Assembly: GCF_900454835.1 (NCBI RefSeq)
Contig: NZ_UGTM01000002.1
Coordinates: 62,001 to 126,000, forward strand
Source: Prevotella denticola
GTDB taxonomy: Bacteria; Bacteroidota; Bacteroidia; Bacteroidales; Bacteroidaceae
Length of the DNA: 64,000 nt
Direction of reading: 5' to 3'
The notes beneath the pieces are model-generated. The model ran no database searches, was not told the origin of the DNA, and worked only from the letters and a program-made list of their open reading frames with translations. Shown one piece after another: positions 8,247 through 17,109 of the stretch. The position numbers and the translations under genes are program-made. Within the stretch, counting starts at the first letter, position 1. Each line of letters begins with the position of its first letter.

Positions 8247-8942
8247 GAAATTTTCATAAAAGCCTTTGTCGTCAACATGGGGAAGCAGGCGGATGGCACT
8301 GTTCCACCAGCCATAGGTCAGAATCTCTCTGCGTGCATATTCCATTCTGTCCGCCGACCTGTACCGTTCCTCAAAGATACGCTGCAAATGTTCAGGGTCA
8401 GCATTCTTCTTTTTCTGTCTTTCGTTCAGGACAGACCACGCCCTAAGCAATCGGCTGCCACCGGCAATAAGGGCGTTACGGAAGAATATACAGTCGCTGT
8501 CTACAAGCTTGTAACCGGATAACACTTCAGGATTGGAACGTGCCAGGAGAGTTACCCGCCTAAGTTCGCAGGTACTTTTGACGTATCTAATCATCCTTTT
8601 CCTGACTTTCTGCCAGAAAGCGTCATTTATAAACTCACCGTGCTCAAGGACCTCTAATTTCTGCCTGCATTCCTGTTCGAGTGAGGCCAGAAGTACCGCC
8701 GGTTCTTCATTGAAATCCGTAGCATCCGTTTCCACATAAGCAGTTCTCCCGCCGCCGTACAGGTAATCGAAGGTGTTTTGCAGCTGCAGTCTCGTATATC
8801 TGGTGGAATCGAACTGTGCATTGCAAGTACACAATTCTGTATCATATTGGAAGTCAGCATACTGTGCAGACATACTGACATGGCAGAAGAAGAACATGAT
8901 TGCCATGATGGCTCTGTACTGCCGGGTGTCTCGTTCTTTCAT
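8202..8942 (-). CDS. Unrecognised secreted protein
   Basis: 246 residues with a likely signal peptide (a basic N-terminus, then the hydrophobic run AIMAIMFFFCHVSMSA, cleavage near residue 26). The mature part is charged and helical, with scattered Cys including a CTC near the N-terminus and CDCDEP at the C-terminus. No known domain recognised. It stands alone, convergent with the SemiSWEET gene, with its terminator embedded in the 3' end. Probably periplasmic or exported; function unknown. Confidence 0.7.
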   Translation of the reverse strand: MKERDTRQYRAIMAIMFFFCHVSMSAQYADFQYDTELCTCNAQFDSTRYTRLQLQNTFDYLYGGGRTAYVETDATDFNEEPAVLLASLEQECRQKLEVLEHGEFINDAFWQKVRKRMIRYVKSTCELRRVTLLARSNPEVLSGYKLVDSDCIFFRNALIAGGSRLLRAWSVLNERQKKKNADPEHLQRIFEERYRSADRMEYARREILTYGWWNSAIRLLPHVDDKGFYENFNRLLRNIQCDCDEP

Positions 8943-9216
8943 ATTTACGTTTTGTAGGATGAAGCCTCTGCAAAGCCTCCCTTGTCCTGTAACCCATGAC
9001 TGGTTATCAGTCGATTATTCTTTTTATTGCAGCTCTGGCAGAGGTCTGATGATGTCAGCAGCTCTCATTGAATTGACAAGAAGTCCGTATAAAAACATAG
9101 ATCCGCACGCCTCGTAAGCCCATAAAAAGGAATGACTTACGGCCACATGATCCATACGTCCCCACTTTGCTGTTTTTTCAGAAGCTGCCTATGTGTTCAA
9201 TGTTCGTATGTTGCTG
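8943..9216. other. Intergenic stretch, nothing recognised
   Basis: About 270 bases between the divergent end of the 8202 gene and the 3' end of tsaE. I see no convincing gene, RNA or repeat. The plus-strand frame running through it overlaps the start of the neighbouring gene and has no promoter. Confidence 0.5.
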
Positions 9217-9627
9217 TCAGCAGCAGAGCCTGCGCGTACCGTCGGGCTGTTCTTCAATCGTGACCTTAACAGCATTCTCCGGCAGGATTTCCTCAATGAG
9301 TTCCGGCCATTCGAGAAGGCAGAGACAACCGCTGTAAAAGTAGTCCTCATAACCCATATCATAGACCTCTTCCAGCTTCTTGATACGGTAGAAGTCGAAG
9401 TGGTAGATGGGATTGCCCTGTCCGTCGGTGTATTCATTGATGAGGGAGAAAGTGGGCGATGTGATGACATCCTCTACCCCCAGAACCTCACAGAGAGCCT
9501 TGATGAATGTTGTTTTCCCCGCACCCATTTTTCCATAGAATGCGAATACTTTTCCTTTTCCCATCCCTTTGATGAATTCTTTTGCTGCCTCGTGGATGGT
9601 GTCGAGGCTCTTGATTGTAATTTCCAT
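9217..9627 (-). CDS. tsaE: tRNA threonylcarbamoyladenosine synthesis ATPase TsaE
   Basis: 136 residues. TsaE is the P-loop ATPase that cycles the TsaB-TsaD complex making t6A at position 37 of ANN-decoding tRNAs. Walker [11 protein letters not shown] (about residues 28-37), [11 protein letters not shown] and FDFYRI are family signatures. The ATG at 9627 (MEITIKSLD) is chosen; the frame stays open upstream but runs through a GATGATGGG-type repeat, giving a low-complexity Pro/His-rich stretch unlikely to be translated. It follows porX on the same strand, an association I recall from other Bacteroidetes. Confidence 0.92.
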   Translation of the reverse strand: MEITIKSLDTIHEAAKEFIKGMGKGKVFAFYGKMGAGKTTFIKALCEVLGVEDVITSPTFSLINEYTDGQGNPIYHFDFYRIKKLEEVYDMGYEDYFYSGCLCLLEWPELIEEILPENAVKVTIEEQPDGTRRLCC

Positions 9628-9647
9628 ATTGCGTTGTAATTTGTAAG

Positions 9648-9735
9648 CGGTGATAGGCGGTGATAAGCGAGAAGAGGGGATGATGGGGGATGATGGGCGA
9701 TGATGGGTGGTGACGGGTGGTGATAAGTAATGGCA
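9648..9735. repeat. Degenerate GATGATGGG minisatellite between porX and tsaE
   Basis: The segment consists of imperfect short units around GGTGATAAG, GATGATGGG and GGTGACGGG (period 8 to 10). It lies entirely between two genes of one transcription unit. A similar, shorter GATGATGG-rich stretch lies at 31840-31890 between hemW and its neighbour. Confidence 0.7.
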
Positions 9736-9804
9736 GGCAAGCATGACATCAGCAACGGGCAATCCGCCAAATGCTCCCCTCCTTCTGAGCGGTTGGGGAA
9801 GGTC

Positions 9805-11424
9805 TTACCTCCTCCTCGGTGTCAATGTCACCAGTGGCACGATCATTTCCTCCATCGATATACCGCCATGCTGGAATGTGTCCTTATAATAAGACACATA
9901 ATAGTTGTAGTTGTTCGGATAGGCAAAGAACGAGTCGCCGGTGGCAAACACATAGCTTGTGCTCAGGTTTGGAGCCGGCAGCTGTGCAAGGTGGGGATTC
10001 TTGATGGTGAAGACCTGCCGCGCATCATAGTTGAGGTTCTTCCCTAACTTATAGCGCAGATTGGTATTCGTGTTCCTGTCACCGATGATCTTCACAGGGT
10101 TGGTAGTGCGGATGGAACCGTGGTCAGTAGTGATGATGACCTTGTAGTTCGACTGTGCCAGCTCCTTGAAAACATCTGCCAGCAGACTGTGACGGAACCA
10201 GCTGAGCGTAATCGAACGGTAAGCACTCTCGTTGTTTGCCAGCTCGCGTATCATCCGCATCTCCGTACGGGCATGGGAGAGCATATCGATGAAGTTGACG
10301 ACGAGAACATTGAGGTCGTTCTGTTCCAGGTTCCTGTACTGCTGCATGAACTTGTCAGCACCTGCCGAGTCGTTGATCTTGTGATAGGAGAAGCGATCGT
10401 GGCGGCGGTAGCGTTCAATCTGTGTTTCGATGAGCGGTGCCTCGTTGAGGTTCTTCCCCTCTTCTTCGTCTTCATCCACCCACAGGTCAGGGAACAACGT
10501 CGCTATCTGCTGGGGCATCAGACCACTGAAGATGGCATTGCGTGCATACTGTGTGGCGGTCGGCAGAATGCTCATATAGAGATCTTCCTCTATGTCGAAC
10601 ATATCGCCGATTTCCTGCGAGAGGATGCGCCACTGGTCGAACCGGAAGTTATCAATGACGATGAGAAACACTTTCTCCCCTTTGTCTATCAATGGGGACA
10701 CCTTGCGTTTGAAGATGTCAGGACTAAGCAGCGGACGGTCGTCCTCACTGTCTGTCTGCGGCTTCCTGCTGTGTGCGGCCAGCTTGGAAAAACCGTTACC
10801 CGACCTTCCGTCCTGCGGTGCCACCCAGTCGAGATAGTTCTTTGCAATGTATTTGGCAAAGCCGTTGTTGGCTTCTTCCTTCTGCATTTTCAGCATCTCT
10901 GTCATGTTGCTGTCGGCACTGCTCAACTCCAGTTCCCAGTGTACAAGCCTGCGGTAGACCTCCTTCCAGTCGCCGAACGTACGGCATTCTGCTATCTGCA
11001 TGGCAATCTGCTGGTAGCTCTGCTGATAACTGCTCTGCGTCACCTCTGTCACAATCTCCTTCTGATGGATGTTCTTCTTGAGCGTCAGAAGAATCTGATT
11101 GGGATTGACCGGCTTGATGAGATAGTCGGCGATTTTCGCACCGATGGCCTGGTTCATGATATTCTCTTCCTCGCTCTTTGTCACCATGACGACAGGCGTG
11201 GCAGGCTGGATGTCCTTTATCTGCTGCAGCGTTTCGAGTCCCGACAGACCCGGCATCTGCTCATCAAGCAATACGAGGTCGAACGTCTGGGTCTGGCACT
11301 GTTCGATAGCATCCGCCCCATTGCTCACCGTAATTACTTCATATCCTTTCTTCTCAAGGAAGATGATGTGAGCTTTCAGCAGTTCGATTTCATCATCCAC
11401 CCAGAGTAATAATCCGTTGTTCAT
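9805..11424 (-). CDS. porX: Type IX secretion response regulator PorX (receiver plus PglZ domain)
   Basis: 539 residues. The N-terminal receiver domain (about 1-125) has the acidic pair DD at 10-11, the phosphoacceptor D54 in LLDEQMP, T82 and K83 in VMVTKSEE. The C-terminal half (about 245-530) is an alkaline-phosphatase-like PglZ domain: VIDNFRFDQW, VNFIDMLSHAR and ITTDHGSIR supply metal ligands. In Porphyromonas PorX with its kinase PorY (not in this window) controls type IX secretion genes; the PglZ domain is a zinc-dependent phosphodiesterase. It lies 18 bases downstream of porW, which fits a shared role. Confidence 0.93.
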   Translation of the reverse strand: MNNGLLLWVDDEIELLKAHIIFLEKKGYEVITVSNGADAIEQCQTQTFDLVLLDEQMPGLSGLETLQQIKDIQPATPVVMVTKSEEENIMNQAIGAKIADYLIKPVNPNQILLTLKKNIHQKEIVTEVTQSSYQQSYQQIAMQIAECRTFGDWKEVYRRLVHWELELSSADSNMTEMLKMQKEEANNGFAKYIAKNYLDWVAPQDGRSGNGFSKLAAHSRKPQTDSEDDRPLLSPDIFKRKVSPLIDKGEKVFLIVIDNFRFDQWRILSQEIGDMFDIEEDLYMSILPTATQYARNAIFSGLMPQQIATLFPDLWVDEDEEEGKNLNEAPLIETQIERYRRHDRFSYHKINDSAGADKFMQQYRNLEQNDLNVLVVNFIDMLSHARTEMRMIRELANNESAYRSITLSWFRHSLLADVFKELAQSNYKVIITTDHGSIRTTNPVKIIGDRNTNTNLRYKLGKNLNYDARQVFTIKNPHLAQLPAPNLSTSYVFATGDSFFAYPNNYNYYVSYYKDTFQHGGISMEEMIVPLVTLTPRRR

Positions 11425-11442
11425 ATATTCTAACTTCTGTTT

Positions 11443-14400
11443 TTAGAACCCCTCCAGGTCGTAGTACTCATCCTCGATGTCGGGCTGGACGGGCTGTTTC
11501 TTTTTATTGTTCTTGCTGTTTGGCTTGTTCTTGTCCTGTTGGGGTTCATCATCGCCGAAATAGATAACCGGACCGTCGTCTACAGGCTTCTTCCTTGCAG
11601 GGACTGTCTGCGGTTTCTGTGCAGCAGGCTTTTCCGGACTGCGGGGTGCAACGGGCCTGACCGGTCTGACAGATGAAGCCGGCACTGACGGTCTGACAGG
11701 AATTGCCGGTTTCGCAGGTGTGGCAGGCTTCACGGGCCTTTCTTCCGGAATGACGTATGTATTGCCATCTTCCGTTGCCGTTTCCTTCTTTATTGCAGAT
11801 TTCGTCTCTTCGACAGGAATCTCAAAGACACTTCCATTCCGCTCTTCGGTCTTTTGCTCTGTCTTCACCGGCTTTGGCACATCCAGCGGGATGGTCATCG
11901 TGTTGTCAGCAGGCACATCCTGCGTGTCCGGATAGAGGTCAGGAACATTCCCTTGCTTCTGTTCAATCTCCTGCTGCAGGTCACGTTCGCGGGGCGTCGC
12001 CACCTCTGCCGGTTCGCTGAGCAGATAACGGCGTGTTACCGTCAGCGGTGCGAAATGTTTCGCATAGAACGCTTCATAATCCTTGTAGCTGTAGGCGGTG
12101 CCTATCAGCCTGAGATTCTTGTCACTGATGATGATGCCCTTCGCCGTCCTGCCCATCTGCTGCACGACAGCCTTCGACGCAAAGAGCTGCCGGGCATACT
12201 GATAGGCCTCGTCGAAACTGCGGAAGCCCGATACCTGCATCTGGTGCAGGCCGCTGAAATCCTGTATTTCGATCTCGAAGTTACGGACAAGGAAGTTCGT
12301 GAAGTTGAACCGTGCCAGTTCGAAGAGCAGCTTGTTCTCGTTCAGTGAGTCAGGATGGTAAACGAGCAGGAATCTGAAGTCTATGTCACGTTCCGGCGAG
12401 AGCCTGGCCTGCTGGATACTGTCGCTGTCGTTCAGCACGTTCGACCGGTAGTTCCAGACATTGTCGAGGTCGAACTTCCCGCCACGAAGCCTTTTCCCCG
12501 CCTCTACGCCATTGACAATCATGCCTGCCATCTCGCTGATGCGGCTGCCCGGATAGTTCTTCACCACCTCCTTCATGTCACTGATACAGCCCGCAGGATC
12601 GCCGCTGTTCAGCCTGCCCAGTCCCCCGATAAAGAGGAACTTGTCCCGGTTGGCCCCCATGGGAAAGCGTGTCCCGGAAATCCGGGTATTGGCCGCCACC
12701 TCTCCGTAACGCCCCTGCTTGAAGGCATCGTAGGTCGCTGCATAGAGCGAATCCTCTATCTGCACGCCGAACCGCAGGTTCTGTTTGTAATAGGGATCGG
12801 TAAGGAGAACCGTCCACTTGCTCTTCGGATATTTCCGGCTTAGCCGGGTGACGTAGCTGTCAGCCATCTGCTGGTCGCCCTTCCGCATATAAAGAAGATA
12901 GAGGTGATAGTACACATCGTCCATCTGTTCATAGTCCGGATAGTCGTCGGACACACGGCGCAAGGCCTTCTTGGACAACCGGAGGTTGTCGAGCCTGTCC
13001 TTGAAGATTACGCCGGAATGGTGCAGACCGTCCTCCAGTATCTTGTTGCTTGCCTCCAGCTGTACTGGGGTAAACGGAATCTGTGCCAGATAGTACTCCC
13101 GCTTGTGCGGATCGTTCTTCAGCGAGTCTCTGGCATTGTCAATCGAATCCTGCCGTGCCTCGGCCTGCAGGATAGAGTCCCGCTGCTGGTCGGTCAGTTC
13201 GACGGGCGTCTTCGTATCACCGATCCTGCCCACGACTCCTTGGTTGATGCGCTGCCAGTTGTCAATGTTCTCACGCTTTCCCCACAGCTGCTGGAACGTG
13301 ATTTTACCCTGCTGGACAGCCGCCGGACTGTAGAAATACCACGTGCTGCCCTGCTGACGGCGGTTGTCCTGCCGGCTGACGTTCCCAAGGCTGTTACTTC
13401 CCATGTCGCCTCCGTTGTCTTGCTGCCGGGCGTTGTCCTGTCCCTGCTGCTGGCTTCTCTCTTCCTTCTCCTTCTTCTTCAGTGCTGCGATGACACGGTC
13501 AATCGCCGCATTGCGCTCTTCCTCCGGGCACTTCGCAAGGTGCTGGAGAGAGTCCTGGAGCTGTACGGCATCTGTATAAGGGGCCAGCTCGTCCAGTATC
13601 TTCGACCGTTCGGACAGCTGTTCGTAGTCCTTGCGGTCCTTGTCGAGCAGTCCGATGGCTTCACCGTAACAGCGTCGGGCATCACCGAAACGCTCCTTTG
13701 CCCAGTAGAGGTCGCCGAGATGGAGCAGCAGCACTCCTTTTTCGATACCGCTCCGTGTGGCTTTCCGGTTCCCCTGTTCGTAGGCGTTGACGGCGGCAAG
13801 CGTGTCCCGGTCGGCGAGATAGATGTTGCCCATGGCATAATACACCTGATCGAGATACTCCTTATTGTTGTCTGAAGCAGCCATGTGTTTCAGCTTGCCG
13901 ATCATCTTCTTCGACTGTCCCTTTGCGGTAACCTCGGTCTGCGCTATACGTGCATTGAAGGCCAGCTCGTAGGGGGGATTGGCACGGATTACCCGCTGGA
14001 AGGCCTTGTAGGCTTCCGTATTCCGTCCGAGAGCGGCAAGCACCTGCCCGAGAAGATACAGTTCACGGGCCTTCTGTTTCCGGCGCATTTCATGCTTGAT
14101 GACCCTCTGGAGATAAGGGACCGCCTTGCTCAGTTCGCCTGAGTGCAGATAATAATCCGCATAGGTATAGTCCCATTCCTTTACGGCCCGCCAGTCCAGG
14201 GAGTCCCGCTGCATATTTCGGATAATGTCCTCAGCGTCATAGAGCCATCCTTGTTCTATGTAGCATTTCGCCAGCCATGCCCTTGCCTTGCCGTAGATGG
14301 CAGGCTGTCCCTTGTAAATGCGGCTCATGTAAGCGAAGGTGGCGGCCGCTTCCTCAAAAGCCCCTTCGTGGAACTGCGACCGTCCCATCAGCATCCATGC

Positions 14401-14811
14401 CTTCCACAGGAAAGGATTGTATTCACGGCGTGAGAGCCATTCGATGTCGCGTTCGGTCTTCCGCCTGTTCTTGGTCCACTCCGGTCTCTTCTTGATGCTG
14501 TGCCGGGCAATGGCTTTCTCTGCCTTCTCTATCGCCCGGTCGAAGCTGCCCTTGCCTAGTTCACGGCTGCTCTTGTTGCCGACAGTATAGAGCGGTATCA
14601 GCTCGGTGAAGTTGTCCTTGTTTCCTTTTTCTTTTTCCAGTGAACCGTCGATGTAAGCCTGCGCACCATTATAATAGACATTATAACGTGTGTTGAAGGC
14701 CTGCCACCAGCGCGACTGCGAGGTGTTGCTCTTCGTGGAGCAGCCGGCAGCAGCCAGCAGGACGACTGCCGGGAGAAGGAGAATGATATGTCGGATAGTT
14801 CTTTTCTTCAC
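11443..14811 (-). CDS. porW: Type IX secretion lipoprotein PorW/SprE
   Basis: A 1122-residue TPR lipoprotein required for type IX secretion (PorW of Porphyromonas, SprE of Flavobacterium). The lipobox is LLAAAGCS with acceptor Cys24. TPR-like repeats cover roughly residues 100-450 and 620-850. A Gln/Asn-rich linker lies near 460-540 and a Pro/Lys-rich tail of about 120 residues ends in acidic DIEDEYYDLEGF. I place the start at a GTG (14811), because the signal peptide KKRTIRHIILLLP follows at once; the frame is open further upstream but that part is charged and overlaps the next gene. It is longer than the homologues I remember, mainly through the linker and tail. Confidence 0.88.
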   Translation of the reverse strand: MKKRTIRHIILLLPAVVLLAAAGCSTKSNTSQSRWWQAFNTRYNVYYNGAQAYIDGSLEKEKGNKDNFTELIPLYTVGNKSSRELGKGSFDRAIEKAEKAIARHSIKKRPEWTKNRRKTERDIEWLSRREYNPFLWKAWMLMGRSQFHEGAFEEAAATFAYMSRIYKGQPAIYGKARAWLAKCYIEQGWLYDAEDIIRNMQRDSLDWRAVKEWDYTYADYYLHSGELSKAVPYLQRVIKHEMRRKQKARELYLLGQVLAALGRNTEAYKAFQRVIRANPPYELAFNARIAQTEVTAKGQSKKMIGKLKHMAASDNNKEYLDQVYYAMGNIYLADRDTLAAVNAYEQGNRKATRSGIEKGVLLLHLGDLYWAKERFGDARRCYGEAIGLLDKDRKDYEQLSERSKILDELAPYTDAVQLQDSLQHLAKCPEEERNAAIDRVIAALKKKEKEERSQQQGQDNARQQDNGGDMGSNSLGNVSRQDNRRQQGSTWYFYSPAAVQQGKITFQQLWGKRENIDNWQRINQGVVGRIGDTKTPVELTDQQRDSILQAEARQDSIDNARDSLKNDPHKREYYLAQIPFTPVQLEASNKILEDGLHHSGVIFKDRLDNLRLSKKALRRVSDDYPDYEQMDDVYYHLYLLYMRKGDQQMADSYVTRLSRKYPKSKWTVLLTDPYYKQNLRFGVQIEDSLYAATYDAFKQGRYGEVAANTRISGTRFPMGANRDKFLFIGGLGRLNSGDPAGCISDMKEVVKNYPGSRISEMAGMIVNGVEAGKRLRGGKFDLDNVWNYRSNVLNDSDSIQQARLSPERDIDFRFLLVYHPDSLNENKLLFELARFNFTNFLVRNFEIEIQDFSGLHQMQVSGFRSFDEAYQYARQLFASKAVVQQMGRTAKGIIISDKNLRLIGTAYSYKDYEAFYAKHFAPLTVTRRYLLSEPAEVATPRERDLQQEIEQKQGNVPDLYPDTQDVPADNTMTIPLDVPKPVKTEQKTEERNGSVFEIPVEETKSAIKKETATEDGNTYVIPEERPVKPATPAKPAIPVRPSVPASSVRPVRPVAPRSPEKPAAQKPQTVPARKKPVDDGPVIYFGDDEPQQDKNKPNSKNNKKKQPVQPDIEDEYYDLEGF

Positions 14812-14894
14812 GTTTGTTTTTGTTTTTCCAGAGACTGTGCCTCTGAAGCCGGGACATATTTTCGGAATGGCCGAGCAGAGCAGAAGACAGATGT

Positions 14895-15293
14895 TCAGCC
14901 CTCGATCATCGCTATCAGCTCGTCCTTGATCTGGTCGGGGACATTGATGTCCCGCAGAATGAGGCTCCTGTTCCATCCTTTCGCCTCATGCGGCTGCATG
15001 GTGTAGAGCACCTCGGCGAACTCTTCTGCTTCCTTGTCGGTATACTGGTCGGACTGCCGCCCGCGGAAACGGTCGAGCTCTTCGTCGTCATAATACTCTA
15101 CCTCCTTCGTAGCGGCTTCCATCATGCAGACCTGCTCGCACTTGTCGTCCGTTCCGTCACAGGAGGAGCAGTCGCCCGATGCGGGCATGACGACCTCCGG
15201 CTCTCCCTCTTTCCTCCGGGCGAACTTGGTCGTCAGGGCTGCGACAATCGCCAATAGCAGCAGTGAGCATATACCGATAACGAATATATCCAT
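14895..15293 (-). CDS. Conserved small membrane-anchored protein with Cys cluster
   Basis: 132 residues: an N-terminal membrane helix (about 2-23), then a short Cys-rich segment CSSCDGTDDKCEQVC that could bind metal or form disulfides, then an acidic region and a helical C-terminus. Homologues in Bacteroides are sometimes labelled phospholipase, but I see no lipase motif and do not adopt that name. The start at 15293 is chosen because the membrane helix begins there. It precedes porW by 83 bases on the same strand and may belong to the same transcription unit. Confidence 0.8.
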   Translation of the reverse strand: MDIFVIGICSLLLLAIVAALTTKFARRKEGEPEVVMPASGDCSSCDGTDDKCEQVCMMEAATKEVEYYDDEELDRFRGRQSDQYTDKEAEEFAEVLYTMQPHEAKGWNRSLILRDINVPDQIKDELIAMIEG

Positions 15294-15611
15294 TCTTTCT
15301 TTTTTAGTCTGTATATAATAAGGTGAACTTCTCCTGTTGTATGCGAATCGCATAGAAGATTCCGCCCCTTTGTTTCTGTTGATTTCCGGCAGCCATGCCT
15401 TGGTTTTCAACCGGGTGTTTACTGGCTTCCAGCCGGACATCGACAGAGCTTCTTCCGGGTTTCAGTCAGAGGACTGCCAGATGTTTTTTCAATGCGTGAT
15501 CATTTACAAACCGGTTGCTTGTTGATGACGTTTTTAGTGATAGGAAACAGAGCCTGACTTTAGGATTTCTCCGTTGTCCCCCTCCTTGGCAGTCTGGTGT
15601 GAAGCAACCAG
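15294..15611. other. Intergenic stretch between aroA and the 14895 gene
   Basis: 318 bases. Presumably holds the promoter of the minus-strand unit 15293-9217, but I could not find a clean TAnnTTTG match on that strand. No gene, RNA or repeat seen. Confidence 0.4.
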
Positions 15612-16865
15612 TTAATCCGTCTGCACGATATGGAATCCGGCCTTTCGCAGATCGTTCCAGTAATGAGGGTAAGACTTCGACACCACCTCCGGGTGGTTGA
15701 TGCCTATCCGGCCCAGCCGGATGGCCAGCGGAGCAAACGACATTGCCATGCGGTGGTCCTCATAAGTGTCTATGACAGGCTGCGCCGCCGGTTCGCAGCG
15801 GTCACCCTCCCATGACAGTTCTGTCCCGCTGTCAGCATGGAGGATATAGCCCAGCTTCTCCATCTCCGTCTTCATCGCCTCGATACGGTCGGTCTCTTTG
15901 ATTCTCAGGCTTCCAAGCCCTGTGAAGTGGAACGGTATTCCCAGGACAGGACAGGTGGCAATGAGCGTCTGTGCCAGATCGGGCTGATTGGTAAAGTCAT
16001 AGTCCATACGGTTCAGCATACATGAGTGGCGTGTCAGCGTGGCATCAGTCAGCCGGTCGGCCTCTCTGTCGGCAAAGGCAGTCTTGATACCCAGCAGAGA
16101 GAAAATGTACCGGACAGCAGAATCGCCCTGCCGCGACCCGTCCAGCATGCCCGGCAGAACCACTTTCGACCCCAGCTCATCCGTCAGTGCGAGGACTTCA
16201 TACCAGTAGCTCGCTGCCGTCCAGTCGTTCTCTATCGTATAGGGACGCTGCCGGTAGGGCTGCGGCTTCACCGTGATGCTGTCGATGTCCGTCCACTCCG
16301 CTGACACGCCGAACTGGTGCATCAGGTGCAAGGTAAGGTCGATATAGGGCCGGGAGACAATGCCGCCCGTGAGCTTCATTTCCAGTCCCTTCGACAGGAC
16401 AGGGGCTATCATCAGCAGTGCCGAGATGTACTGTGAGCTGACGTTGCCGGGTATCTCCAGCCGGCCGCCCTCCAGCTGTCTGCCACGGATGCGGAGCGGA
16501 GGGAATCCTTTCTCTCCGGCATATTCGATTTCCGCACCCAGGTAACACAGCGCATCTACGAGAACACCTATCGGGCGGTGCTTCATCCGTTCCGTACCCG
16601 TTATCGTGTGTTCGCCTTCCGTGACGCTAAGGTATGCCGTCATGAAGCGCATTGCCGTACCGGCCGCCTTGATGTCGATGACCTCCGGCCGATGTGACAG
16701 GGCACGGATGATCACTTTCGTATCATCACAGTCCGACAGGTTCTCCGGCATCACGTTTCCTCCTGTAAGCGCATGGATAATCAGCGCACGGTTGCTGATG
16801 CTCTTCGATGCAGGAAGCAGGATGCGGGTATCAACGTGTCGGGGGGGAGTTATCATGTATTGCAT
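15612..16865 (-). CDS. aroA: 3-phosphoshikimate 1-carboxyvinyltransferase (EPSP synthase)
   Basis: 417 residues. AroA transfers the enolpyruvyl group of PEP to shikimate-3-phosphate, the sixth step of chorismate synthesis. Motifs: LLPASKSISNRALI (S3P-binding Lys/Ser near residue 20), AGTAMRFMTAYL, SSQYISALLM, and near the end RIKETDRIEAM and DTYEDHRMAMSFAP. It is slightly divergent from the class I pattern (AGTAMR in place of NAGTAMR). The start at 16865 sits 28 bases after a -7 element; the ATG three codons downstream is an alternative. aroE of the same pathway lies at 50389, so the pathway is dispersed. Confidence 0.93.
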   Translation of the reverse strand: MQYMITPPRHVDTRILLPASKSISNRALIIHALTGGNVMPENLSDCDDTKVIIRALSHRPEVIDIKAAGTAMRFMTAYLSVTEGEHTITGTERMKHRPIGVLVDALCYLGAEIEYAGEKGFPPLRIRGRQLEGGRLEIPGNVSSQYISALLMIAPVLSKGLEMKLTGGIVSRPYIDLTLHLMHQFGVSAEWTDIDSITVKPQPYRQRPYTIENDWTAASYWYEVLALTDELGSKVVLPGMLDGSRQGDSAVRYIFSLLGIKTAFADREADRLTDATLTRHSCMLNRMDYDFTNQPDLAQTLIATCPVLGIPFHFTGLGSLRIKETDRIEAMKTEMEKLGYILHADSGTELSWEGDRCEPAAQPVIDTYEDHRMAMSFAPLAIRLGRIGINHPEVVSKSYPHYWNDLRKAGFHIVQTD

Positions 16866-16892
16866 CGTATTCTGTGCAGATTTATTACAAGA

Positions 16893-16900
16893 CAAAATTA
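16893..16900 (-). promoter_or_regulatory. aroA promoter (-7 element)
   Basis: TAATTTTG on the minus strand, 28 bases before the aroA ATG; the adjacent tRNA-Pro gene is transcribed divergently. Confidence 0.6.
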
Positions 16901-16939
16901 CAAAATAAACTTGGCATGAGAGAAAAAGAAGTCCAAAAG

Positions 16940-16971
16940 TTTGCTAATCTCACAGAAAGTGTGTAATTTTG
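16940..16971 (+). promoter_or_regulatory. tRNA-Pro promoter
   Basis: TTTG at 16940-16943 and TAATTTTG at 16964-16971, separated by 20 bases, the ideal Bacteroidetes -33/-7 arrangement. The tRNA begins 17 bases downstream. Confidence 0.8.
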
Positions 16972-16988
16972 CACTGCTTTAAACAGAA

Positions 16989-17063
16989 CGGGATGTAGTT
17001 CAGTAGGTTTAGAATGCTGGTCTGGGGGACCAGTGGTCGCCAGTTCGAGTCTGGTCATCCCGA
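16989..17063 (+). tRNA. tRNA-Pro (anticodon GGG)
   Basis: A complete cloverleaf: acceptor stem CGGGATG (16989-16995) pairing with CATCCCG (17056-17062), discriminator A at 17063, anticodon stem CTGGT/ACCAG around the loop CTGGGGG, T-loop TTCGAGT. Anticodon GGG reads CCC and CCU. The CCA end is not encoded. Confidence 0.93.
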
Positions 17064-17075
17064 CAGAAGCAGAGT

Positions 17076-17109
17076 AAAGGGGGTTGACTGTCAACCCCCT
17101 TTTGCTTTT
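17076..17109 (+). terminator. tRNA-Pro terminator
   Basis: Perfect 13-bp inverted repeat (17076-17088 and 17090-17102) starting with A3G5 and ending with C5T4, followed by a T-rich tail. It lies 12 bases after the tRNA. Confidence 0.88.
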
